In this document: piece after piece, positions 33,225-41,421 of the stretch
How positions within the stretch are numbered: position 1 is the stretch's first letter
How the letters are laid out: the number at the start of each line of letters is the position of its first letter
NCBI GenBank assembly: GCA_040080915.1
Contig: JBEBHD010000011.1
Location: 1-42,614, forward strand
Source of the DNA: M3007 sp040080915
GTDB lineage: Bacteria; Bacteroidota; Bacteroidia; Chitinophagales; Saprospiraceae
Length of the DNA stretch: 42,614 nt
Reading direction: 5' to 3'
Notes under the pieces: model-generated
The model's input: the letters and a program-made list of their open reading frames with translations, nothing else
Database searches by the model: none
What the model was told of the DNA's origin: nothing
Position numbers and translations under genes: made by a program

Positions 33225-35654
33225 ATGCGAATAACACTGCTCGTCGTTGCCACCCTGGCAGCATCTCCGGTTTCTTCCCAAAAAATGCTGCCCGCCGCCG
33301 ATTGGTGCGCCAAAGGAAAAAAAATGCTCGCCGCCCTGCCGCTGCCAAACGCCGCGCCCGACACCCGCAGCGATTCGATTGATATCCAAAAAACCACGCT
33401 CGACCTTGACGTGAGCGATTTTGCCGGAAAAACGATTCACGGCAGCGCCAAAATCGAATTTGCGGCCAAAGTCCCCGGCGTAACCGAAATGCGGCTCGAC
33501 CTGCTGGGCATGACCATTGACTCGGTCGTTTCCGTGCTCGGCCCCAATTGGGCCTACGACGGGAAATCGCTACAAATTCAATGGCCCGCTGCCCTGAACG
33601 CCGGTGATACGGCAAGCCTCCAAGTTTACTACCGCGGCAAACCCGCTGAGGATGCCTCCGGCTGGGGTGGTTTTTACTGGCAGGGGGAATACGCCTACAA
33701 CCTCGGCGTAGGTTTCGCCGCCGACCCGCACAACTACGGCAGGGCGTGGTTCCCCTGTTTCGACAATTTTGAAGAGCGTTGTCAATTTGACTTTCGGATT
33801 TTCGCGCCGCCCGGGAAAACGGCCTTTTGCAATGGGATACTTTTGGCCAACGTGTCCTCGGGAAACGGCTCACACTGGTACTGGCGCATCACGGATCCAA
33901 TTCCATCGTACCTTGCCTGCGTGGCGGTCGGGCCGTTTGCCTCGTTCGAACGTGCGTATGCGGGTGAGCAGGGCACGGTGCCCGTACAAATCGCCGTGGC
34001 CGCCGCCGATACGAACAAACTGATCGGCTCTTTCACCCATCTGCCTGATGCCCTCGTCGCATTCGAGCACTGGTTTGGCCCGTACCGCTGGGACAAGATC
34101 GGCTATTCCGTGGTTCCGTTCGGCTCCGGCGCGATGGAGCACGCCACCAATATCGCCTATATGCGTGCGGCAGTGGACGGCACCACCAACGGCGAAACGC
34201 TCATGGCCCACGAACTGAGCCACCACTGGTGGGGCGACCTCGCCACCTGCTCCACGGCGGAGGATATGTGGCTGAACGAAGGCTGGGCTGTTTATTCGGA
34301 GCACCTGTTCCTGGAGCACGTTTATGGCCCCAACCGCTATGCCGACGCAGTAGCCGCCAATTTTCTCGACGTTTTGGAAAATGCGCACGTGCAGGAAGGC
34401 GGTTACCGGGCCGTGTCCGGTGTGCCGCATGCCTACACCTACGGCCGTCATGTATATAATAAAGGTGCCGTGGTGGCGCACAACCTGCGCGGCTACCTCG
34501 GTGATTCACTTTTCCGCTCTGGCCTGCGAGCGGTTTTGGACGAAAACCAGTTTGCCGATTGGAGCAGCGCCGACCTGCTGGACAAACTCAGCGCCGCTAC
34601 CGGCCGTGACCTGACCGATTTTTTTGAGGATTGGGTTTTTCAACCGGGTTTTGCGGATTTTTCGGTGGACACGGTTGCATTTCTTTTCTCCCCTATTGAT
34701 GCCGGAACAAAGGTGATTGCGCTGGTCGTGCAAAAGCGCAGGGGCGCTCCCGCATTTCATCAAAATGTGCCCATAGAATTCACCTTCGTGGACGTGTTGG
34801 GAAACCGACAATACCGAACGGCCACCGTTTCAGGTGAAAAAACCATCGTGGAGTTTACCCTGCCGTCGTTTGGGCCAGCGCCGAGCAAAGTCTGGGTAAA
34901 CACCCAACAGCGCATTTGCCAAGCTCGTACCGACAAGGAGTGGGTGGTCAAAACCCTGCAAACCCACAATTTTTCGCCAGCAAAACTAAACATCAAGGTG
35001 ACCAGCCTGCCTGCTGACTCGGCACTCATCCGCGTGGAACACCACTACGCCATGCCCGACACTGCCGGCAACGCCAACCCGCACGGCTACACCCTGAGCA
35101 ACCGGTACTGGACGGTGGACGCGCTGCATCCGTTTGCCGGTGAGGCGACTTTTCTGTACGACGGGCGCGGGGTCTTGGATCAACTCGACACGGAACTGTT
35201 TGCTCAAACCGGCCCATCGGAAGACAGCATCGTGCTGCTGTACCGGCCAAATCCTGGACACCCGTGGATGCCGCACCCGAACTACACCAAAAATATCGTG
35301 ACCTCGAACCAAGACCGGTTCGGATTCCTGCGCACCAACCAAACGGCTTTGGGTCAGTACGCCATAGCGAAGGGGAATGCCACCGTCAGTGCTGCCGAAG
35401 TGGAGCAGCGGGCGCTCCGAGCCAAGGTTACGCCTAACCCAACGAGCGGGACGATTCGCATCCAGGCGGAGCACCCCTTTGAGCAGGTGCAGGTGTTCAG
35501 CACGGGCGGCGACTTGCAGCACGAGGTGCGTTTTGAAAATGCTAAAACAGCGAATATCAACACCGCAAACTGGCCGGATGGTGCCTACTGGTTCGTGCTT
35601 TGGGGCTATGGCCGGGCCGGTGTGGTCGGGCCGATAGTGAAAACCCAACCCTGA
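33225..35654 (+). CDS. secreted M1-family metallopeptidase with T9SS sorting domain
   Basis: An 809-residue gluzincin. A signal peptide (MRITLLVVATLAASPVSSQ) precedes the M1 N-terminal beta-domain. The zinc site is HELSHHWWGD (H329, E330, H333) and NEGWAVYSE with E352. The exopeptidase motif reads GAMEH, the form common in Bacteroidota. The C-terminal 75 residues are a T9SS type-A sorting domain: VTPNPTSGTIRIQAEHPFEQVQVF (in parts: VTPNPTSGTIRIQ and FEQVQVFSTGGD) and NWPDGAYWFVLW. It is exported to the surface or medium, where it would remove N-terminal residues from peptides. The next gene starts 44 bases downstream. Confidence 0.92.
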   Translation: MRITLLVVATLAASPVSSQKMLPAADWCAKGKKMLAALPLPNAAPDTRSDSIDIQKTTLDLDVSDFAGKTIHGSAKIEFAAKVPGVTEMRLDLLGMTIDSVVSVLGPNWAYDGKSLQIQWPAALNAGDTASLQVYYRGKPAEDASGWGGFYWQGEYAYNLGVGFAADPHNYGRAWFPCFDNFEERCQFDFRIFAPPGKTAFCNGILLANVSSGNGSHWYWRITDPIPSYLACVAVGPFASFERAYAGEQGTVPVQIAVAAADTNKLIGSFTHLPDALVAFEHWFGPYRWDKIGYSVVPFGSGAMEHATNIAYMRAAVDGTTNGETLMAHELSHHWWGDLATCSTAEDMWLNEGWAVYSEHLFLEHVYGPNRYADAVAANFLDVLENAHVQEGGYRAVSGVPHAYTYGRHVYNKGAVVAHNLRGYLGDSLFRSGLRAVLDENQFADWSSADLLDKLSAATGRDLTDFFEDWVFQPGFADFSVDTVAFLFSPIDAGTKVIALVVQKRRGAPAFHQNVPIEFTFVDVLGNRQYRTATVSGEKTIVEFTLPSFGPAPSKVWVNTQQRICQARTDKEWVVKTLQTHNFSPAKLNIKVTSLPADSALIRVEHHYAMPDTAGNANPHGYTLSNRYWTVDALHPFAGEATFLYDGRGVLDQLDTELFAQTGPSEDSIVLLYRPNPGHPWMPHPNYTKNIVTSNQDRFGFLRTNQTALGQYAIAKGNATVSAAEVEQRALRAKVTPNPTSGTIRIQAEHPFEQVQVFSTGGDLQHEVRFENAKTANINTANWPDGAYWFVLWGYGRAGVVGPIVKTQP

Positions 35655-35698
35655 CAACGTGTGACGAAAATCTCCAACTTGACCTACCTTCGCCGCAC

Positions 35699-37084
35699 AT
35701 GAAAAACTATTTCGGCCAAAGCCTGTGGTTGGTCATCTGCGTGCTCGCTTTACTCACGGGACTTTCATTGCTGCCCGAAGGTGTGGTACTGAACGGCATT
35801 CCCTTGCGAAAAATGGACATTTTCGCTGACATCCGGGCTGCGAAACCGGCGGCACCTGTTGTTGTGGCGACCGCCGCAACGGATTCGATTGCACAAACGG
35901 ACAGTACCCTGATGGCCGCCAATTTGGCCATTGATTCAACGCTCTGGGGTCAGGCTTTTGAAGATTATACCCCAGGTGGCCAAGGGCTTGACCTTTTTTT
36001 TGCCGCCGTTGATTCCATCCGGACCCACGGGCGCACGGTGCGCGTCGCATTTTTCGGCGATTCCTTCGTAGAAGGCGATATTCTGGTCGGCGACTTGCGC
36101 GACACCCTGCAAACCCTCTGGGGCGGTTCGGGGGTTGGCTATGTGCCCATCACCTCCGAGGTGGCCCGGTTCAAGCGCACGCTCGTACACCGCTACGAAA
36201 AGTGGGAAACCTACTCCATCACCAAGAACCACAACAGCAACCAGCCCTTCGGCATCAACGGGTTTGTTTATCGTCCCTTGCCCCAGGCTTTTGTGCATTA
36301 CGAGGGCATGGATTTGCTGCGTCACACGCGCCGTTGGGATCGGTTTCGATTGTTTTACAGCGCCGACTCCACGGTGGGCTTTGTCTGGCAAAACGCCGAG
36401 ATGCCGCCCCGCCCCGACACGTTGGCGACTACCAGTGGCCAGCTGGGCACTTGGGATTGGGCACCGCCCGATGGCAGCATTCGCGCCTTTGCGTTTCGCT
36501 TCGATGAGCCGGATAGCAACCTGGTCCTCTACGGTGCTTCGTTAGAAAGCGGACCGGGTTTTTACCTCGACAACTTTTCCGTGCGCGGCAATACGGGCGG
36601 ACGGCTGAAAAAAGTCAGCCCGGCGTTGGCCAAACAGTTCGATGCCGAGCTGCACTACGACCTGATCGTGTTGCAACTCGGCTTAAACGCCGTGACCGAA
36701 ACCACGGACAACCTGCCGTGGTACCGATCCGAACTGGACCAAACCTTTGCCCACCTGCGCAAGTGTTTTCCCCAAAAACCGATCCTCGTTGTGAGCGTAC
36801 CCGACCGTGCAGGCAAAGTGGACGCTGTGCTCGCGACGCTGGCGAGTGTGCCTGCCATTGCCGCTATGCAGCGTGATCTGGCGAAAAAACACGGCCTGTT
36901 GTTTTACGACCTCTTCCGGGGCATGGGCGGGCCGGGCGCTATGATCACCTTTGCCGAAAAACACCGCCCCCCATTGGCCAATCGGGACTACACGCACCTG
37001 ACACACGAAGGTGGCAAAGTGCTGGGGCACCAGTTCGCCAACCTGTTTCTGGAGGCGAAAAAAAAGACCAGGCGCACCTTCTAA
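35699..37084 (+). CDS. SGNH-hydrolase-like periplasmic protein 1
   Basis: A 461-residue protein with an N-terminal membrane anchor (LWLVICVLALLTGLSLL) and an SGNH fold: block I VAFFGDSFVEGD with the GDS at 120-122, IVLQLGLNAVTE in place of the usual GxND, and the block V-like RDYTHLTHEGG near the end. Such proteins are O-acetyl esterases or acetyltransferase partners of polysaccharides. The ATG at 35699 is chosen because the frame before it overlaps the aminopeptidase end. Weak -7-like box TACCTTCG at 35685-35692. No MBOAT acetyltransferase, the usual partner, lies nearby. Confidence 0.8.
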   Translation: MKNYFGQSLWLVICVLALLTGLSLLPEGVVLNGIPLRKMDIFADIRAAKPAAPVVVATAATDSIAQTDSTLMAANLAIDSTLWGQAFEDYTPGGQGLDLFFAAVDSIRTHGRTVRVAFFGDSFVEGDILVGDLRDTLQTLWGGSGVGYVPITSEVARFKRTLVHRYEKWETYSITKNHNSNQPFGINGFVYRPLPQAFVHYEGMDLLRHTRRWDRFRLFYSADSTVGFVWQNAEMPPRPDTLATTSGQLGTWDWAPPDGSIRAFAFRFDEPDSNLVLYGASLESGPGFYLDNFSVRGNTGGRLKKVSPALAKQFDAELHYDLIVLQLGLNAVTETTDNLPWYRSELDQTFAHLRKCFPQKPILVVSVPDRAGKVDAVLATLASVPAIAAMQRDLAKKHGLLFYDLFRGMGGPGAMITFAEKHRPPLANRDYTHLTHEGGKVLGHQFANLFLEAKKKTRRTF

Positions 37085-37105
37085 CATTAGCAAATTCAAA
37101 TCACT

Positions 37106-38413
37106 ATGGCAAGCGGTACACTTTTTTTGGGCTCCCCTCGCTTGGTCGTTCTCACAAGAACCGCCGTAAGCCTGTTGTTCTTGCTGTTTTTCGCCGGCCA
37201 ATGCCAGTCGCAGTTTCGCCCGCCCAAAGTGGAGGCTGTGCCCGAAGATTCGGTGTACTACGATTTTTTCAATCTGTCCGCGAACGGTGTCGAAAACGCC
37301 ACGTACTTGGAGCCGTTTTTTCTAAAAATGTACGAACAACGTGTACATGGCGGCAAAAAAGTATCCATCGTTCATGTTGGCGACTCGCATATTCTCGGCA
37401 ATTATCTGACCCACGAGGTGCGCTGCAGGCTGCAAACGGCCTTCGGTGATGCGGGCCGTGGTCTTGTATTCCCGTACCGGCAAGCCAGTTCCAATGGCCC
37501 TGGCGACTATTTTGTTGAAGCAGACGCGCCTTGGCACGGGAGCAATTGTCAGCGCTACGTAGATCCGGAAACCCCCTTTGGCCTGAGCGGTTTTTTGCTC
37601 AAAAACAACGTGGACGCAGGGCGGCTCACCATCCGGTTGCGCGATACGTCCACTTCCGAAACGCGCCTGTTCACCAAAGTGACCGTTTTTCACCGCGAAG
37701 ACGACGGCCCGGTGGAGGTGACCGTACACGACGACCGGAGCAACCAAAAAGCCCGCTTGTATCAGCAGGACGATTTTTTCAAATCATTTTATTTCGACCG
37801 ACCTGTGTCGCAGGCCAGCCTGTCGTTTTTCCGCCGGGCGACCGAAAAAGCCGGCGGCACCATCATGCTTGATGGGATCATGTTGGAAACAGAAATGGCG
37901 GGCGTGGTGTACCATTCGATTGGTGTCAACGGGGCCAAGTTTTCCGATTTTGTGCGCGCCCGTTATTTTGCCCGCCAACTCGCCGACCTCAGCCCCGACC
38001 TCGTGGTGCTGTCCTTCGGAACGAACGAGGCCCAAGGCAAACTCACGGAAGGACATGTGTACCAGCAGATGGGCGAATTGGTGGCGCAAATCAAAGTTTA
38101 TGCACCGAATACCTGTTTTTTGCTGACCACACCCGCCGATTCCTACCTGAAAGGCAAGGGCTTCAACCCGTATATGGGGCCCATCTGCGCGGACATCAGG
38201 CGCTTCGCCAGGGAAAACGGATACGCTCTGTGGGATCTATTCGAACTGGCTGGCGGTGAACACTCAGCGCAATCCTGGAAATCGGCTGGGCTGATGGCCC
38301 ACGACTCTGTGCATTATTCCAAAACCGGTTATGCCGTGCAGGGCAAACTGTTTTACCAAGCCCTGATGCGGGCGTATAACAGGTTTGTTGAAGGGAAACA
38401 TAGCGATGAGTGA
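37106..38413 (+). CDS. SGNH-hydrolase-like exported protein 2
   Basis: A 435-residue exported protein with a signal segment (AVSLLFLLFFAGQCQSQ) and all main SGNH blocks: IVHVGDSHILG (GDS at 92-94), VVLSFGTNEAQG, and DSVHYSKTGYAVQ with the catalytic His. Closer to a true hydrolase than its neighbour because the GTNE and DxxH blocks are intact. It starts 21 bases after the first SGNH gene and is probably co-transcribed. Substrate is unknown; acetylated surface glycan is the likely class. Confidence 0.82.
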   Translation: MASGTLFLGSPRLVVLTRTAVSLLFLLFFAGQCQSQFRPPKVEAVPEDSVYYDFFNLSANGVENATYLEPFFLKMYEQRVHGGKKVSIVHVGDSHILGNYLTHEVRCRLQTAFGDAGRGLVFPYRQASSNGPGDYFVEADAPWHGSNCQRYVDPETPFGLSGFLLKNNVDAGRLTIRLRDTSTSETRLFTKVTVFHREDDGPVEVTVHDDRSNQKARLYQQDDFFKSFYFDRPVSQASLSFFRRATEKAGGTIMLDGIMLETEMAGVVYHSIGVNGAKFSDFVRARYFARQLADLSPDLVVLSFGTNEAQGKLTEGHVYQQMGELVAQIKVYAPNTCFLLTTPADSYLKGKGFNPYMGPICADIRRFARENGYALWDLFELAGGEHSAQSWKSAGLMAHDSVHYSKTGYAVQGKLFYQALMRAYNRFVEGKHSDE

Positions 38414-38477
38414 TGAGCAATGAGTGCGTTTCTCGTAATCAGAGATTTACTAGTGGCGATCCATTTATTTTTGTAGT

Positions 38478-38993
38478 TCACAGCGATAGCAGTCCATCGG
38501 GCAGGTCTGTTACGACCTCTTTACGCGCGAGGTCAATGGACACCACGAACGCCGTGTTCAGCGGCACTAGCACTTCCTTACCTTTCCAAAGTACCACGGC
38601 CATTTCTTGCTGGGGCAATTCCAAAACCTCCTGCACAATGCCTATTTCCCCAACCGATTGGTCTTTGAGCATAAAACCGACGAGGTAGCCGTACTCCGAC
38701 ATGTCGGGCTGCTCTATCGTCGCTTCTTTTGGGATTTCATTTTAGGGCAAAAAAACGCCTCGGGCCTGAAGGGTTAGGGCCTCTTCCCGGTTGGCCACAT
38801 CCTCAAATAAAACAATGAGGTCGCCACCGCCGCGCACGTTTTTGATGAGGTAAGGCACCTTTGCGCCTTTTATCTCCAAAAAAACCCGATCCGCGTCCAG
38901 AAACAGGTCTTCGAAAGGCTCTTCGATGACAATTTTAATCTCACCCGCCACGCCGTGGGTTTTTCTGGTAAAACCTATTTGCACATAGTTCAT
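38478..38993 (-). pseudogene. rimM: rimM interrupted by an in-frame TAA
   Basis: RimM helps mature the 30S ribosomal subunit. From the ATG at 38993 the N-terminal RimM domain is clear (MNYVQIGFTRKTHGVAGEIK, then VRGGGDLIVLFEDV) and reaches GVFLP. The next codon is TAA (minus strand 38744-38742). The same frame then continues without shift as NEIPKEATIEQPDMSEYGYLVG and into the C-terminal PRC-barrel, ending PDGLLSL at 38478. Read through, it gives about 171 residues, normal for RimM. Leucine is expected after FLP, so a TTA-to-TAA change explains it. Loss of rimM slows growth in other bacteria, so sequencing error, readthrough or another rimM copy must be considered. The upstream lipoprotein gene ends 8 bases before it. 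Confidence 0.85.
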
Positions 38994-39001
38994 GGTCGTC
39001 T

Positions 39002-39790
39002 TTAATTGTGTGCCAAAAGCAGTTGGTTTACGATGTAGCCCTTTTGGGCTTTTTCTTCCCAAGGCTTAGTGAGGCAATCGGCTGGAGCGGGTATTTGGTT
39101 GCAATACTGCGAGTCGAGAATCCATTGTTCCCGTTTTACGAGGCCGATGTTTTTGGCATACCATGCCCGGGATAGCCGATGTTCGATGGCGTTTGTTTCG
39201 TCCACTTCCGTGACCACCAATATCGAATCGAAGGCAAACGCCCCGATTTGGGCCGAAAAGTCGAAATCGTCCACTTGATAGTCCCAGTTGACAAAAGGCC
39301 GGATGCGCTCACCGGCAATTTCAATTTCCTGGTATTGGTCAATCCAAAGGTTTCCATTCCAACGGGTGTACTCATCGAACGGGAAGACTAAACGAAGGAA
39401 ACGCAGGTTGTTTTCGGTTCTAATCGCTTGCATTGGGGTGCGGGAAGCCGACCAAACCTGCTTGACCGCCCAAGGCAATGAGTCGGTTAGCCGTTCTGAG
39501 CGTTGGACGAGGAAAACCAATATCCCGGTGATGTCGCGAATGGTATCCGTGATTTCTTCCCGCACAAGATAGGAGGTAGTATCGCGCATGGTACTACCGC
39601 CGGTACCGAAGTCGAACACGATACTGTCAATCCGATATTCCGCGAATTTTCCGATCTCAAGAGGGAAATATGCGCGTTGGGCTTCCAAGTCCGTGGATAC
39701 GAAGGGCGGTTCGGGTGGTTCCGAGCAAGCGCCGAGCAGTGCCAGAAAAAAAAGCCATGACCAGCGCAGTGTTCGGTTGTGTTGCAGCAT
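39002..39790 (-). CDS. lipoprotein of unknown function
   Basis: A 262-residue lipoprotein. The signal LFFLALLGACSE ends in a lipobox (LGAC) with the acylated cysteine near residue 22. The mature part is beta-rich (FPLEIGKFAEYRIDSIVFDF, SYLVREEITDT, PFVNWDYQVDDFDF) and matches no family I can name. Its position directly upstream of rimM on the same strand suggests a shared transcript, not a shared function. Membrane location is inferred from the lipobox. Confidence 0.82.
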   Translation of the reverse strand: MLQHNRTLRWSWLFFLALLGACSEPPEPPFVSTDLEAQRAYFPLEIGKFAEYRIDSIVFDFGTGGSTMRDTTSYLVREEITDTIRDITGILVFLVQRSERLTDSLPWAVKQVWSASRTPMQAIRTENNLRFLRLVFPFDEYTRWNGNLWIDQYQEIEIAGERIRPFVNWDYQVDDFDFSAQIGAFAFDSILVVTEVDETNAIEHRLSRAWYAKNIGLVKREQWILDSQYCNQIPAPADCLTKPWEEKAQKGYIVNQLLLAHN

Positions 39791-39851
39791 TGTTGTTCTC
39801 GAAATGGGCAGGGAGTTGCAGAAAAATCCGCAACTCCCTGCAAATCAACGG

Positions 39852-39924
39852 AGCGGAATACGAGACTCGAACTCGCGACTTCCAGCTTGGGAAGCTAGCG
39901 CTCTACCAACTGAGCTAATTCCGC
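39852..39924 (-). tRNA. tRNA-Gly(CCC)
   Basis: On the minus strand: acceptor GCGGAAT/ATTCCGC, D-arm GCTC/GAGC, anticodon stem CTAGC/GCTGG with loop TTCCCAA giving anticodon CCC, T-loop TTCGAGT. CCA is not encoded. Confidence 0.93.
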
Positions 39925-40084
39925 AAAGGCTTGGCAAAAGTACGCGCTTGGTTGCATTGCCGCAAGCATAAATTTATCCGGGTAAACCCTGCATTTTGAA
40001 TCCCTTAACATGTTCGGGCGACAACTGGCACAGGTTTTGAACAGATGAGGCATCAATTAATCTGAATCTTTATCTTAATCTCTC

Positions 40085-40393
40085 ATGAGTAGTCGTCCAA
40101 TGCCTATCTACCAAGTAAAGCCAATGCGTGAAATCGGGCTTGAACTAATGCAAAACGCGCCTAATCCGTTTATCGAGATGACGCTGCTGTGGTTCAATTT
40201 GCCAGCCAACACCGACGTAACCCTGCGTGTGTTCAACAGCCACGGCCTCGAAGTATGCACCAAAGCTGCCTTTTTTGAAAAGGGCGAAAACCACATCCTG
40301 CTTCGCCGTTCCGATCTGAAAGAACCCGGGTTGTACTCCTACCAATTGGAAAGCGCCTTCGGCATCGCCACGCGTCGGCTGATGATGTATTGA
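40085..40393 (+). CDS. orphan T9SS-type sorting-domain-like small protein
   Basis: A 102-residue protein that is almost only a T9SS type-A sorting-like domain: LELMQNAPNPFIEMTLLWFN, LPANTDVTLRVFNSHGLEV, GENHILLRRSDLKEPGLYSYQLE and a final RRLMMY. Usually this module sits at the end of a long exported cargo. Here there is no signal peptide and no cargo domain upstream. It could be a remnant of a lost gene, or an independent small protein. The 114 bases before it hold no clear promoter. Confidence 0.75.
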   Translation: MSSRPMPIYQVKPMREIGLELMQNAPNPFIEMTLLWFNLPANTDVTLRVFNSHGLEVCTKAAFFEKGENHILLRRSDLKEPGLYSYQLESAFGIATRRLMMY

Positions 40394-40399
40394 ACCGCT

Positions 40400-41413
40400 T
40401 CAAATTTCCAGCACCACCTTTCCTCGGGTTTTCCCGCCCTGAAATAGCGTGATTGCCTCGCGCATTTTTTCAAATGGAAAAACGTGGCCCACGTGCGGCG
40501 GGGCGAGGCGCATCGTATCCAAATGCTGTAAAATGCCCGGCAACAACTCAATTCGTTCGTACAGGTAAATCAGGTTGAAGCCGAACAGGCCCCGGTTTTG
40601 TTCCGGCAGCGCTTGCGGGTCAATTTTAGGCCGGGTCAGAAAATGCCGCAGCATGTGCAGGATATTGGGCCTATTGCCCACACTGGCATAGCGGGACGAA
40701 CCGACCACAATCATGCGCCCCATTGGAGCAAGCATACGCCACGGTATGGAAAAATAACGCCCGCCCACAGTATCAAAAACCAAATGCAGCGGCCTGTCGC
40801 CAAGCGCGTCGCGTAGTTCCTGTTCAAAATTGTTGCCGCGAACCAGCACCCGGTCGCAACCGTTTTCGCGGGCAAGTTCGATCTTGGCGGCATCGCCGAC
40901 GGTGCCCACAACAAAACAGCCCATCGCTTTGCAAATTTTCAGTGCTTGCAATCCCACCCCTCCAGCCACACTGTGAACCAGCACGTTTTGCTCTTTTTCG
41001 AGGGCACCGAGGTTGAACAGGCCGTAGTATGCCGTGATGGTTTGCACCAGATAGGCAGCGGCGGTTGTGATGCTCCAGTCGTCGGGCACTCTCACGACAT
41101 AGTCCTCGTGGATGTTGATGCCCGTGGTGTACCCGCCGAAACGGGTAATGCCCATGACCCGGTCGCCGGGGTGGTGCTTGGTCACGCCAGCGCCCACCCG
41201 CTGTACCACGCCAGCGTATTCCAGCCCCGGCGTGAAAGCCTCCTTGGGCGCGGCTTTGTACAGCCCCCAGATGGCGAACACGTCGGCAAAATTGAGGCCG
41301 ACGGCCTGAACAGCCACTTGCACCTCACCGGGTGCCGGAAGCGGCAGCGTGTCGTTGCGCAATTCGAGGTTTTTGAGGCTGCCCGGCGAAACGATGTATT
41401 TTCTGATGTCCAT
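40400..41413 (-). CDS. MDR-family zinc-type alcohol dehydrogenase/quinone oxidoreductase
   Basis: A 337-residue medium-chain reductase of the VAT-1/quinone oxidoreductase branch. The N-terminal GroES-like domain reads APGEVQVAVQAVGLNFADVFA and PGLEYAGVV. The Rossmann NADPH loop is VAGGVGLQALKI, with VVGTVGDAAK after it. The zinc-ligand cysteines of true alcohol dehydrogenases are absent, so it is probably a zinc-free NADPH-dependent reductase of quinones or enones. It starts 8 bases after the topA stop and is likely co-transcribed. Its stop lies 6 bases from the convergent sorting-domain gene. Confidence 0.88.
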   Translation of the reverse strand: MDIRKYIVSPGSLKNLELRNDTLPLPAPGEVQVAVQAVGLNFADVFAIWGLYKAAPKEAFTPGLEYAGVVQRVGAGVTKHHPGDRVMGITRFGGYTTGINIHEDYVVRVPDDWSITTAAAYLVQTITAYYGLFNLGALEKEQNVLVHSVAGGVGLQALKICKAMGCFVVGTVGDAAKIELARENGCDRVLVRGNNFEQELRDALGDRPLHLVFDTVGGRYFSIPWRMLAPMGRMIVVGSSRYASVGNRPNILHMLRHFLTRPKIDPQALPEQNRGLFGFNLIYLYERIELLPGILQHLDTMRLAPPHVGHVFPFEKMREAITLFQGGKTRGKVVLEI

Positions 41414-41421
41414 CGGAGGCG

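Noticed and set aside
34100..34290. Unusual GAMEH in place of GAMEN in the M1 peptidase
   Set aside because: This form is frequent in Bacteroidota M1 peptidases, so it is not a sign of lost activity.
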